Origin: Kiritimatiellales bacterium
Lineage (GTDB): Bacteria; Verrucomicrobiota; Kiritimatiellia; Kiritimatiellales; Pontiellaceae
Direction of reading: 5' to 3'
Assembly: GCA_030621805.1 (NCBI GenBank)
Contig: JAUXGY010000052.1
Span: forward strand, 1-8,958
Length of the DNA: 8,958 nt
This document shows positions 1-6,455 of this stretch, one piece after another. Made by a program: the position numbers and the translations under genes. Numbering within the stretch: the stretch's first letter is position 1; each line of letters begins with the position of its first letter. Below the pieces are notes generated by a model. The model made no database searches. It was not told the DNA's origin and saw only the letters and a program-made list of their open reading frames with translations.

Positions 1-149
1 TGCTGTTCTTTATCGAGAAGCACACACTGATGGGGTTGGGAATTGGTTTGATTGATTGCCACCTGCTTGCCTCCTGCAAACTGGGCAAGGCTCAACTACT
101 CACCAAAGACAAACGCCTGCAAAATGCCGCCGAACGTCTTGGGCTTTGA
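1..149 (+). CDS. PIN-domain ribonuclease (VapC-like toxin), C-terminal fragment
   Basis: Only the last 48 codons are present, read from base 3 and ending in TGA at 147-149; the start lies left of the window. The fragment has the end of a PIN domain. A GLIDCHLLAS stretch carries the acidic residue of the third PIN motif, and LLTKDKRLQ carries the Asp-Lys of the last strand; the protein ends on AERLGL. PIN proteins of this size are usually Mg-dependent RNases of type II toxin-antitoxin pairs. The cognate antitoxin would normally lie just upstream, outside the window, so the toxin-antitoxin assignment is inference. A non-toxin PIN protein is the alternative. Confidence 0.75.
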   Translation, partial: LFFIEKHTLMGLGIGLIDCHLLASCKLGKAQLLTKDKRLQNAAERLGL

Positions 150-151
150 AT

Positions 152-175
152 GTAGACGAGTGCATCCTGCCTCGT
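152..175 (+). repeat. GTAG-hairpin (REP-like) element, forward
   Basis: GTAG at 152-155 is followed directly by an imperfect hairpin: ACGAG (156-160) pairs with CTCGT (171-175), T161 is bulged, and GCA (162-164) pairs with TGC (168-170) around a TCC loop. A GTAG tetranucleotide 5' of an imperfect hairpin is the known architecture of REP elements mobilised by RAYT (Y1) transposases. It lies just after the PIN gene and faces the reverse element at 200-222. The stem sequence differs from the elements in metG, so only the architecture is shared. Confidence 0.45.
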
Positions 176-199
176 TGCGACGCACCCTACACCACTGCA

Positions 200-222
200 A
201 TGCGGTAAGATGCCGCATCTAC
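200..222 (-). repeat. GTAG-hairpin (REP-like) element, reverse
   Basis: On the minus strand this reads GTAG (CTAC at 219-222) followed by a hairpin: ATGCGG (200-205) pairs with CCGCAT (213-218) around a 7-base loop. It is inverted relative to the element at 152-175, with a 24-base spacer, which is the arrangement of a REPIN. The hairpin has no T-run on either side, so it is a poor fit to an intrinsic terminator, although a transcript from the PIN gene would contain it. Confidence 0.4.
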
Positions 223-243
223 AATCAAGTGCTATACCTTCAA

Positions 244-585
244 CTAGGAAGCGGGAACGCTCTTCACTCGCTCGATGGAGTCGGACTTGCTGAGGGTGAG
301 GCGGACGATGCAGTCGGAGGTGGCGAATAGATCGTGCGGCACGGCGCCGTCGAGGTTGAGGAGGTCGCCTTTGACCAGATTGAGCACCTCGCCATTCACG
401 CCGAAGTCGAGGGTACCCTCCACCATGGCTACGGTGATGGGATAGGGCGTCTGGTGCTCCGCCATGCGTTGCCCTTGTTTAAATACAATCCGAACCTCTT
501 TGGTGGCCTCGGTTTGAAACAGAACGGAAATAGCTGGACCGGTCTCTTTGTAGATAATGTCTTTAAGAATATTTGCGGTTTCCAT
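244..585 (-). CDS. Small single-domain cupin protein
   Basis: This 113-residue protein is about the size of one cupin beta-barrel. Motif 1 is partial (GQRMAEHQ then VEGTLDFG), keeping His44 but with Thr at the second His position. Motif 2 is seen as GDLLNLDGAVPH with His84. The fold call is good; the ligand and reaction are unknown. A metal site with fewer than the usual three His plus Glu ligands suggests a sensor or binding protein, or a weak enzyme, but that is inference. The ATG start is supported by AAGGAG (592-597 on the plus strand) six bases upstream. It is divergent from the membrane-protein gene at 641, so the 55-base gap must hold both promoters; no clear promoter was recognised there. 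Confidence 0.85.
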   Translation of the reverse strand: METANILKDIIYKETGPAISVLFQTEATKEVRIVFKQGQRMAEHQTPYPITVAMVEGTLDFGVNGEVLNLVKGDLLNLDGAVPHDLFATSDCIVRLTLSKSDSIERVKSVPAS

Positions 586-640
586 GGGGTACTCCTTTTG
601 CGGTTGCGGTTAATGGTTGGTTGTGCGCTACTTCTTGCTC

Positions 641-1042
641 ATGAAAAAGAGACCATCTAAAAACCCTCCCAGCATCCTGATTTTACTGTTGTCCTTTATC
701 TTGCCGGGAGCCGGGCAGTTGATGCAAAAGCGTTGGGTGGCGGGCTCCATATTTCTGGTCACGTTTCTTGGCGGGTTTATCTGGCTGATGACTCTGGCTA
801 TAGGCAACCTGATTGATTACTACAGGCTTGGGTTCGAGTTCGAAACCTATGAACCGAATCCCACCACAGCAGCGGCCTTGCTCCCTCCCCTCGCCATGGC
901 CGTGGGCGTCTATCTGGCAAATCTACTCGACGTATTTGCGGCACAGCACCGTAGAACAAGCGCAAAACGAGAGGCCGCCTTCATGGCTGAATGGAAAGAA
1001 AACGACCCTACATGTGATCCGTATCGTCAACGACTTCCTTGA
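641..1042 (+). CDS. Small multi-pass membrane protein of unknown function
   Basis: The 133-residue product has a basic N-terminus (MKKRPSK), then about three hydrophobic segments near residues 11-28, 33-55 and 75-98, and a charged C-terminal tail. LPGAGQ at residues 21-26 resembles the PGxGQ motif of small TM2-like or DUF-type membrane proteins, often followed by an aromatic-rich helix as here. Function is not known. I chose the ATG at 641; in-frame TTG (617) and GTG (623) would add up to eight residues, but none of the three has a convincing Shine-Dalgarno sequence. The last 35 bases overlap the 3' end of the convergent NifU-type gene. Confidence 0.7.
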   Translation: MKKRPSKNPPSILILLLSFILPGAGQLMQKRWVAGSIFLVTFLGGFIWLMTLAIGNLIDYYRLGFEFETYEPNPTTAAALLPPLAMAVGVYLANLLDVFAAQHRRTSAKREAAFMAEWKENDPTCDPYRQRLP

Positions 1043-1256
1043 CCTCCGGAACGCGCTCCTTGAGAAGGGTTTCGATTCCGTTTTTCATGGTCATCCGCGC
1101 GCCGGGACACCCTTTGCATCCGCCTTCGAGTTCGATGAACACGACTCCGTGTTCGACCTTGGTCACGGTTCCTCCACCGCCGTGCGATGCCAGTGCGGGT
1201 GTAACTTCTTCGGCCATCACTACGTTGACTGCTTCTAAAATTTCCTGATCGGTCAT
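1008..1256 (-). CDS. NifU-type C-terminal-domain Fe-S cluster scaffold/carrier
   Basis: This 82-residue protein is a complete stand-alone NifU C-terminal (Nfu) domain. It opens with the typical VxxxxxEEVTPALASHGGG stretch, followed by CKGCPGA with Cys47 and Cys50; the CxxC pair binds a 4Fe-4S cluster between two subunits. Such proteins act in the cytosol and pass clusters to apo-targets, including lipoyl synthase in several organisms. Its neighbour lipA lies about 1 kb away on the same strand, but the two are not co-transcribed in any obvious way. The ATG is preceded by AAAGGA about seven bases upstream. Its tail overlaps the convergent membrane-protein gene. Confidence 0.92.
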   Translation of the reverse strand: MTDQEILEAVNVVMAEEVTPALASHGGGGTVTKVEHGVVFIELEGGCKGCPGARMTMKNGIETLLKERVPEVKEVVDDTDHM

Positions 1257-1270
1257 GATGAATTCCTTTT

Positions 1271-1289
1271 ATTTGACATAAATTTGACA
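1271..1289 (+). promoter_or_regulatory. Tandem ATTTGACA repeats in a divergent promoter region
   Basis: ATTTGACA occurs at 1271-1278 and again at 1282-1289, one helical turn apart (11 bases), in the 94-base gap between the divergent NifU-type and DUF368 genes. Each copy contains TTGACA, the bacterial -35 consensus, on the plus strand. No well-placed -10 follows: TACTAC lies at 1307-1312, and TATAAC at 1324-1329 is too far away. The pair could be a -35 element, an activator or repressor site, or chance in an AT-rich gap. Confidence 0.3.
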
Positions 1290-1350
1290 ACGCAAAGGCT
1301 AATCCCTACTACTTTTATTTTCATATAACAAGCATCTGGGCAGGTATTTC

Positions 1351-2286
1351 ATGGCAAAATATATTCTTACCGTACTCAAGGGAGCACTGATGGGGGCCGC
1401 TAATGTAATCCCCGGTGTTTCCGGCGGAACGATGGCTCTGCTGACGGGTATCTTCGAGAAACTCATCCACTCGATCAAAGCTTTCGACCTACGTGCACTT
1501 AAACTGGCTTCAACATTTAAGTTCAAGGAACTCTTCCTGCACATTGATCTCCTGTTTCTTTCCGCCATCGGCATTGGCGTCATCACAAGCATCCTAACCT
1601 TTGCCCGGGTGCTGGAATATCTTTTCGAACACCATGCCCTCCATATTTGGGCCTTCTTTTTTGGTCTCATTCTGGCCTCCGTCTACTTTGTCGGGAAGAA
1701 GATTAAACGCCGCAGCGGATCGGTGATTGCCCTCTTTCTCTTGGGCACGGCCATTGCGGCAAGCATCGCCTTTCTTGAGCCCGCAGAGGAAAACGCATCC
1801 ATCCCCTACCTGCTCGTGTGCGGGGCCGTTGCCATGTGCAGTATGATCCTTCCCGGACTCTCTGGATCCTACGTGCTATTGCTGATGGGAAACTACCAGC
1901 TAGTCATGATCAAATCTGTCTCCAACTTTGACCTTGGCGTGCTCATTCCTGTAGGGATCGGTGCGGCCATTGGGCTGGCGGCTTTCGCCCGATTGCTCGC
2001 ATGGATCTTCAAGAAGTTTCACGACCAAACGATTGCCATACTGACCGGCTTTATTTTTGGATCGCTCTGTATATTATGGCCGTGGAAAACTGAAATCACG
2101 GAAACCTTCGGTGAAAAAGTCAAAGTGATCGGCTACTCTTACGCCCTCCCCGAAATCAATGCCGAAACCGCCGTCGCCGTATCACTCATGCTACTCGGCG
2201 TGCTGGCTATCGCACTCATTGAAACTCTGGCAAGCCGCCAGAAAACAGACGAGGTCTCCCGTCAAAGCCAACCTCCTATGGCTTAA
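1351..2286 (+). CDS. DUF368-family polyprenyl-phosphate transporter (PopT type)
   Basis: The 311-residue multi-pass membrane protein carries both DUF368 hallmark loops: GAANVIPGVSGGT at residues 15-27 and ILPGLSGSY at about 166-174. They are related to each other and consistent with an inverted internal repeat. Members of this family have been shown to return undecaprenyl phosphate across the cytoplasmic membrane so the carrier can be reused for peptidoglycan and other envelope polymers. Substrate in this organism is inferred from the family. The length is ordinary for the family. The ATG has a weak GCAGG-type ribosome site about six bases upstream. The final 11 bases overlap the end of the convergent lipA gene. 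Confidence 0.92.
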   Translation: MAKYILTVLKGALMGAANVIPGVSGGTMALLTGIFEKLIHSIKAFDLRALKLASTFKFKELFLHIDLLFLSAIGIGVITSILTFARVLEYLFEHHALHIWAFFFGLILASVYFVGKKIKRRSGSVIALFLLGTAIAASIAFLEPAEENASIPYLLVCGAVAMCSMILPGLSGSYVLLLMGNYQLVMIKSVSNFDLGVLIPVGIGAAIGLAAFARLLAWIFKKFHDQTIAILTGFIFGSLCILWPWKTEITETFGEKVKVIGYSYALPEINAETAVAVSLMLLGVLAIALIETLASRQKTDEVSRQSQPPMA

Positions 2287-3184
2287 CCGGAAGCATCTTA
2301 TCCGCGCGATAGGACGAGCGCACCAGTGGGCCGGAAGCTACGGCCTCAAAACCGATTTCGTACGCAGCATCTTCCAGATCGACAAACTCCCTCGGCGTCA
2401 CGAATCGCTTGGTATGCGCGTGGTCGCGTGTGGGAGCGAGATATTGCCCGATCGTCAGTAGGCGTACGCCGTTGGCATGCAGGTCGTGCAAAGTTTCAAG
2501 CACCTCTTCATTGGTTTCGCCTAGGCCAACCATGATGCCGGACTTTACCTTGATTGATCCCTCTCTAAACTCAGAGGCATAGCGGAGAACCTTCATGGAT
2601 TTTCCATAGGTTGCTCCCGAACGGATCGAACGTTGCAACCGCTTTACGGTTTCAATGTTGTGGTTGAATACGACCGGCCCAGTGGCCAGTACTTTATCAA
2701 TATTTTCTCGTCGGCCCCAAAAATCGGGGGTTAGCACCTCGACGGTAACGCCCGGAATGCGCTCCTTCACGGCGGTGATGGTCTGGGCAAAAATATCCGC
2801 ACCACCATCGAGCAGGTCGTCGCGCGTTACACTGGTAATGACCACATGCTTGAGTTCCATCTTTTCAATCGCGTCGGCCACGCGCTGTGGTTCCTCAAGG
2901 TCAAGCCCGATTGGCAGTCCGTGGGCAATCGAACAAAAACTGCAATCACGCGTGCAGAGGTTTCCAAGAATCATCACCGTAGCCGTTCCATGGTTCCAGC
3001 ATTCGTGTCGATTCGGACATTTTGCATCCTCGCACACGGTATTCAAACCATTCTTTTTGAGTGCCGTGTGGACATCTGAATAGGCCTTGTCGGTCTGGAT
3101 CGGACGACGCAACCATTTTGGCAGCCGGATGGGTTCGACTCGTTCACCACAGGTGGATGCTACTGTTTCGGAAACTTCGGTCAT
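2276..3184 (-). CDS. lipA: Lipoyl synthase
   Basis: LipA inserts two sulfur atoms into the octanoyl chain on a carrier domain, making the lipoyl cofactor of 2-oxoacid dehydrogenases and the glycine cleavage H protein. All diagnostic elements are present in the 302 residues. The auxiliary cluster motif CX4CX5C is at Cys51, Cys56 and Cys62. The radical SAM motif CX3CX2C is at Cys77, Cys81 and Cys84. The C-terminal RSSY is at 289-292, whose Ser ligates the auxiliary cluster. The length is usual for the family. The ATG has GGAG about eight bases upstream. No lipB or lipoate ligase is adjacent, so it appears to be a single transcription unit, converging with the DUF368 gene. Confidence 0.97.
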   Translation of the reverse strand: MTEVSETVASTCGERVEPIRLPKWLRRPIQTDKAYSDVHTALKKNGLNTVCEDAKCPNRHECWNHGTATVMILGNLCTRDCSFCSIAHGLPIGLDLEEPQRVADAIEKMELKHVVITSVTRDDLLDGGADIFAQTITAVKERIPGVTVEVLTPDFWGRRENIDKVLATGPVVFNHNIETVKRLQRSIRSGATYGKSMKVLRYASEFREGSIKVKSGIMVGLGETNEEVLETLHDLHANGVRLLTIGQYLAPTRDHAHTKRFVTPREFVDLEDAAYEIGFEAVASGPLVRSSYRADKMLPVKP

Positions 3185-3338
3185 TACATTCTCTCCAGTT
3201 CTCTTCTGAACGGTAAATCAGGCAGGAAAATAACAAAACTTCAGCGCGGATAAACACAATTTATCGAAAGATAAGAAAGCCAAAGCTAAAGTACCCCCGT
3301 CTGCCGACTCCCCTTCCCCTCCTACGGAGTCCTTTTCC

Positions 3339-3361
3339 ATGGAACGGGTGCACCCTGCCAT
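3339..3361. promoter_or_regulatory. Palindromic site upstream of the 575-aa gene (possible operator)
   Basis: GGGTGCACCC at 3346-3355 is a perfect 10-bp palindrome. It is flanked by ATGG (3339-3342) and CCAT (3358-3361), extending the dyad symmetry with small asymmetric gaps. It lies roughly 40-60 bases upstream of the candidate TACAAT box, a plausible place for a regulator. Chance or the remnant of a repeat are the alternatives, since twelve bases (3348-3359) match 160-171 at 11 positions. Confidence 0.3.
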
Positions 3362-3400
3362 ATTCCCAAAATGTTTGCTTTTAAATGGGAAGGAGGGCTC

Positions 3401-3406
3401 TACAAT
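3401..3406 (+). promoter_or_regulatory. Candidate -10 box TACAAT for a leaderless or near-leaderless transcript
   Basis: TACAAT matches the -10 consensus at five of six positions and ends seven bases before the ATG at 3414, so transcription would begin at or next to the start codon. A -35-like TTGCTT at 3375-3380 is present, but the 20-base spacing is too long to be convincing. The placement fits a leaderless mRNA. It competes with the reading in which AGGAGG at 3391-3396 is the ribosome-binding site. Confidence 0.3.
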
Positions 3407-3413
3407 TCGCGGC

Positions 3414-5141
3414 ATGAAAGAATATCCGGAAATCCCTACCGAAGACCTTGAAAAATATTCCTCCGCCATCTCGCTTTCCGACATGGAGATCTTTGTCTTT
3501 CCAGAACTGCTCTACAGTCTCGTGCTGGCCAACATCATGTCGCCGCGCATCTGGGAATGGAAAAACCACGACTGGTTTCGCAAGCTCGACACGATGAAGC
3601 CTTACAAAAAAATCCAACGGCTCAAGCAGTTCATCATCGACCACTACGAATTCAATCTCGATCTCGACACCTGGGGCCTGACCACCAAAGAGGCCGAGAT
3701 GAAACGTTTTGCACCGTTCATGGATGAAAAAACCATCAGCCAAAGCAACGCGCTCTTTGGCTACGAAGGTGACAAACACTATTTCGAACTCGACATCCGA
3801 AAGCACTTCGGACTCGACAAATACACCACCCACGCCATCCCCTTCTGGAAAACCGAAACACTCGAAGCCATGGACGCCTTCAAGTTTAAGGAAAACTATC
3901 GCGCCGGCGCCGGCGAATGCGTCTCGCTCTCCACGCTTTACGCCGCTGCGCTCTTCGTCATCTGCGATATTCCACTCGAAGACATCTTCCTGCTTGCCAC
4001 CCCGCTACACTCGCAAAACTTTGTCAACGTGAACGACGGCCTCCTCACCAACAACCGACGGCTCGTCACCAAGAACATGTGGTTCAATGGCACCGACCTC
4101 ACCGCCCGCGCCCAACGCGCCCTGCGCCACGAGCAGGTCACCATCGTCGCCAACAACACCGGCTTCATCCACACCGTCTACCCCGAGGCCACCATTTCGC
4201 CCGAAAGCTTCGAACTCTTCCGTAGCAAGCTCGATGCCTTTACCACCACCGAAATCACCTACGAAATGCTGGCCAACTTCCTGCGCGACCGCTCCGAACA
4301 CCAAAAATGCTTCCAAATCAAATTCATGCGCCACGGCGCAAAGCAATACCTCCCCGTCGAACGCGCCTTCGCCTACGAACACGGCAGCCCCTACAAGGTC
4401 TCCGATAAGGCCACTTGCGACAAATTACTCGACCAAATTGACGAATATGACTTCTACACCGATCCCATCCCCGACCGCATTCAGCTCGATAAACTCTCCG
4501 ACTACCTAAAAAACAACCCCATCTCCCACTTTGACGACGACAGCATGAAAGGCCTCGCCGAAAAGATCGACTGTACCGGCGACATGAACCGCAAAATGTC
4601 TGTCATCGAAGGGCTCGTCGACTTTATCCACCTCGACCCCGAACTCCCCGACACCCAAACCAAACAATTTAACGGCCCCGGCCCCATCGAGCTGAAACTC
4701 GGCATGGCACGTGAAGAAATCATTCAATACTTAAAAACAATTCGAAACACACACCCTGTTGCCGACCTCGCCTTCTACGCCAGCCGCGACCTTGCTATCA
4801 CCGACTGGCAACCTTTCCTCAAAGCCGCGTTCGAACGTAATCCTGTCTGCATCCAAAAAACCAAGGAACATTCCGACGACGAGCTCTTCCCGCTTCTCGA
4901 AAACCTCCCCAACGAATCTATCTACGACGGCACACGCATCGCCCAGCCCGATGAAATCTGGAATTTTCAGCGCGGTGACGGCCTAGAACGCGCCATCACC
5001 CTTGCCACCATTTGGAGGGATCGCCATCCAAACGATCCCATCGAACTCACCGTCACCAGCAACCTGTCCATCTTAAAACTAGGCACGAAAGAGCTCCGTT
5101 TTGAATCCGGAAAAGGGTTGGAAAAACAACTCGCACTCTAA
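3414..5141 (+). CDS. Unfamiliar 575-aa protein with a possible transglutaminase/papain-like core
   Basis: I do not recognise this family. From the ATG at 3414 the product is 575 residues, soluble, without signal peptide or membrane segments. Residues 165-215 resemble a transglutaminase-like cysteine-protease core: GAGECVSLSTLYAAALF places Cys169 at the start of a hydrophobic helix, LLATPLHSQNF supplies His199 thirty residues on, and a GLLTNN segment (209-214) sits where the third catalytic residue would be, with Asn rather than Asp. The Cys-His spacing and helix context fit, but the match is remote. The C-terminal part contains a distinctive QPDEIWNFQRGDGLE stretch near 511-525. An upstream ATG at 3339 would add 25 residues of poor character; an ATT at 3405 is eight bases after a perfect AGGAGG. 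A rhodanese gene follows after 15 bases, so the two are probably co-transcribed. Confidence 0.8.
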   Translation: MKEYPEIPTEDLEKYSSAISLSDMEIFVFPELLYSLVLANIMSPRIWEWKNHDWFRKLDTMKPYKKIQRLKQFIIDHYEFNLDLDTWGLTTKEAEMKRFAPFMDEKTISQSNALFGYEGDKHYFELDIRKHFGLDKYTTHAIPFWKTETLEAMDAFKFKENYRAGAGECVSLSTLYAAALFVICDIPLEDIFLLATPLHSQNFVNVNDGLLTNNRRLVTKNMWFNGTDLTARAQRALRHEQVTIVANNTGFIHTVYPEATISPESFELFRSKLDAFTTTEITYEMLANFLRDRSEHQKCFQIKFMRHGAKQYLPVERAFAYEHGSPYKVSDKATCDKLLDQIDEYDFYTDPIPDRIQLDKLSDYLKNNPISHFDDDSMKGLAEKIDCTGDMNRKMSVIEGLVDFIHLDPELPDTQTKQFNGPGPIELKLGMAREEIIQYLKTIRNTHPVADLAFYASRDLAITDWQPFLKAAFERNPVCIQKTKEHSDDELFPLLENLPNESIYDGTRIAQPDEIWNFQRGDGLERAITLATIWRDRHPNDPIELTVTSNLSILKLGTKELRFESGKGLEKQLAL

Positions 5142-5156
5142 AGGAAAGAAAACACC

Positions 5157-5525
5157 ATGGACTCCACAATAAGAATACTCCTCGCCGTGGCCCTCGTTGC
5201 TATTTTTGCAAAACTCATGCTCGGTGGAAAAGCCGATAAAAGTGCCGACATCCCCGGGCTCCTCAAGAAAGGAGCCCTTCTGATCGATACCCGCACCCCC
5301 GGCGAATTTTCCCACGGCCACATCAAAGGTGCCATCAATATTCCCCATAACACCATTTCAGAACAAATCGGAAAGCATTCCCCCGACAAGTCCAAATCGA
5401 TCGTCGTCTACTGCCGTAGCGGTACCCGCTCCTCCATAGCCAAGCAATCCCTCATCCGCGCGGGATACACCCACGTCATCAACGGTGGGAGCCAGCACCG
5501 CATGCACAAAATCCTTGGCCAATAG
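5157..5525 (+). CDS. Membrane-anchored single-domain rhodanese (sulfurtransferase)
   Basis: The 122-residue protein begins with an uncleaved-looking hydrophobic segment (about residues 5-22, RILLAVALVAIFAKLML) followed by a complete rhodanese domain. LLIDTRTPGEFSHGHIKGAINIP (41-63) is the first signature, and the active-site loop CRSGTR at 86-91 places the sulfur-accepting Cys86. Small anchored rhodaneses of this kind carry persulfide sulfur at the membrane or in the periplasm; the acceptor is unknown. A GGA-containing purine run lies about 11 bases before the ATG. The 15-base gap from the upstream 575-aa gene indicates one transcript. No terminator is visible in the 71 bases before the convergent hisA end. 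Confidence 0.92.
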   Translation: MDSTIRILLAVALVAIFAKLMLGGKADKSADIPGLLKKGALLIDTRTPGEFSHGHIKGAINIPHNTISEQIGKHSPDKSKSIVVYCRSGTRSSIAKQSLIRAGYTHVINGGSQHRMHKILGQ

Positions 5526-5596
5526 ACTTGGTTGTACATCTCACTCAGAAAACCTTACAAGGGAGTCGCTTACGTTGCAGATACTTCTAAGCTCCG

Positions 5597-6349
5597 TTAT
5601 CTTTGGCAATACTTCACCACATCGCGATAAGGAAGGGTTCCTCCAAAAAGATCGAGCGCGGAACCGACCGTGACGTCGATCCTTCCGCCGCCCGCCGCGT
5701 TGATTTTTTCCAAATCATCAAACGAACGGACACCGCCGGCATAGACGCATGGGATCGGTGCATGCGCGGCAAGTAGTTCAATCAGCTCCTCATCCATTCC
5801 CTGTTGCTTGCCTTCCACATCCACGCCATGCACCAGAAATTCGCAGCAGGAATTCGCGAGTTGGGCGAGGGAATCGGCATCGACGCAGGTTTCGGTGAAG
5901 GTTTGCCATCGGTCGGTAACCACAAAGTATTGACCCGCCTTTTTACGGCAACTGAGGTCGAGCACTAGGCGCTCTTTTCCAATTTCGGAAACCAGTTGCT
6001 TCAAACGCTCCTCATTAATCCGTCCGTGCCGGAAGATGAAGGAGGTAACAATCACCTGAGCTGCACCAGCATCGAGCCATTCGGCAGCGTTTTCAGCGGT
6101 AATGCCGCCGCCAATTTGCAGTCCACCGGGCCATGCTGCCAGAGCTGCACGCGCGGCATTGTCGTTGCCAGAGCCCAGCTTAATCACGTGGCCGCCGGAG
6201 AGGCCGTCGCTTTTATAGAGTTCGGCAAACCAGGCCGGGGGCTTCTCGGAGACAAAGTTAATTTTGGGTTCCGCGCCATCGGCAAGCGTGCCGCCGACGA
6301 TCTGTTTTACTTTGCCATTATGCAGGTCGATGCAAGGTCTGAATTTCAT
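5597..6349 (-). CDS. hisA: HisA, eukaryotic HIS6-like ProFAR isomerase
   Basis: The 250-residue enzyme isomerises the aminoimidazole carboxamide ribotide intermediate ProFAR to PRFAR in histidine synthesis, using a TIM barrel. FRPCIDLHNGKVKQIVGG (3-20) contains the catalytic Asp8, LVLDLSCRKK gives Asp131, and the phosphate-binding turns appear as AGG (204-206) and GSALDLFGG (229-237). The text matches fungal and plant HIS6 better than ordinary bacterial HisA: CIDLHNG, VKQIVGGTL, HVIKLG, VIVTS and DVEG with its GxD follow-on are all HIS6-type. I chose the ATG at 6349 because the family begins there; an in-frame TTG at 6385 would add 12 uncharacteristic residues. Neither start has a clear ribosome site. 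No other his gene is adjacent. It is divergent from metG. Confidence 0.95.
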   Translation of the reverse strand: MKFRPCIDLHNGKVKQIVGGTLADGAEPKINFVSEKPPAWFAELYKSDGLSGGHVIKLGSGNDNAARAALAAWPGGLQIGGGITAENAAEWLDAGAAQVIVTSFIFRHGRINEERLKQLVSEIGKERLVLDLSCRKKAGQYFVVTDRWQTFTETCVDADSLAQLANSCCEFLVHGVDVEGKQQGMDEELIELLAAHAPIPCVYAGGVRSFDDLEKINAAGGGRIDVTVGSALDLFGGTLPYRDVVKYCQR

Positions 6350-6455
6350 GTAAGGACTGTGACACAGGAGTAGGGAGCAATTCAACGCTTGTATCTTCCG
6401 GCGTTCTGCATAGTATTGTTTGTTCGTTTTTCAAAACAAGAATAAGAGAGAAGCT

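Larger units (their letters stand above)
3185..3413. other. Intergenic region between lipA and the 575-aa gene
   Basis: This 229-base divergent gap should hold both promoters. It starts AT-rich next to lipA and becomes pyrimidine-rich on the plus strand at about 3290-3336. It contains a 6-bp inverted repeat (GACTCC 3306-3311 with GGAGTC 3326-3331), a 10-bp perfect palindrome (3346-3355), a strong Shine-Dalgarno-like AGGAGG (3391-3396) and a TACAAT box (3401-3406). A frame is open from an ATG at 3339, but its first 25 codons look like translated leader. No RNA gene was recognised. Confidence 0.5.

Noticed and set aside
52..330. Plus-strand open frame across the PIN end, repeats and cupin tail
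   Set aside because: It crosses a recognised gene end and the antisense of the cupin, and its protein has no family-like features.
3306..3331. Intrinsic terminator (GACTCC/GGAGTC with following T-run)
   Set aside because: The stem is only 6 bp with a 14-base loop, the T-run is short, and no plus-strand gene precedes it.
3339..3413. In-frame ATG at 3339 as the start of the 575-aa gene
   Set aside because: The added 25 residues are of low character, there is no ribosome site before it, and the stretch contains a palindrome and promoter-like box.
4005..4382. Long open frame on the minus strand within the 575-aa gene
   Set aside because: It is low-complexity (Gly, Glu, Val, Phe rich), follows the strong third-position C bias of the plus-strand gene, and has no family resemblance.
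5526..5596. Bidirectional terminator between the rhodanese and hisA ends
   Set aside because: I looked for a stem with flanking A/T runs in the 71-base convergent gap and found none convincing.
6350..6385. TTG start extending hisA by 12 residues
   Set aside because: The HisA/HIS6 family begins at the MKF-CIDL segment, and the extension has no ribosome site at a usable distance.
6420..6455. TTG start extending metG by 12 residues
   Set aside because: MetRS proteins begin shortly before the YYVTTPIYYVN motif, and the ATG at 6456 has a GAGAG purine run in front of it.
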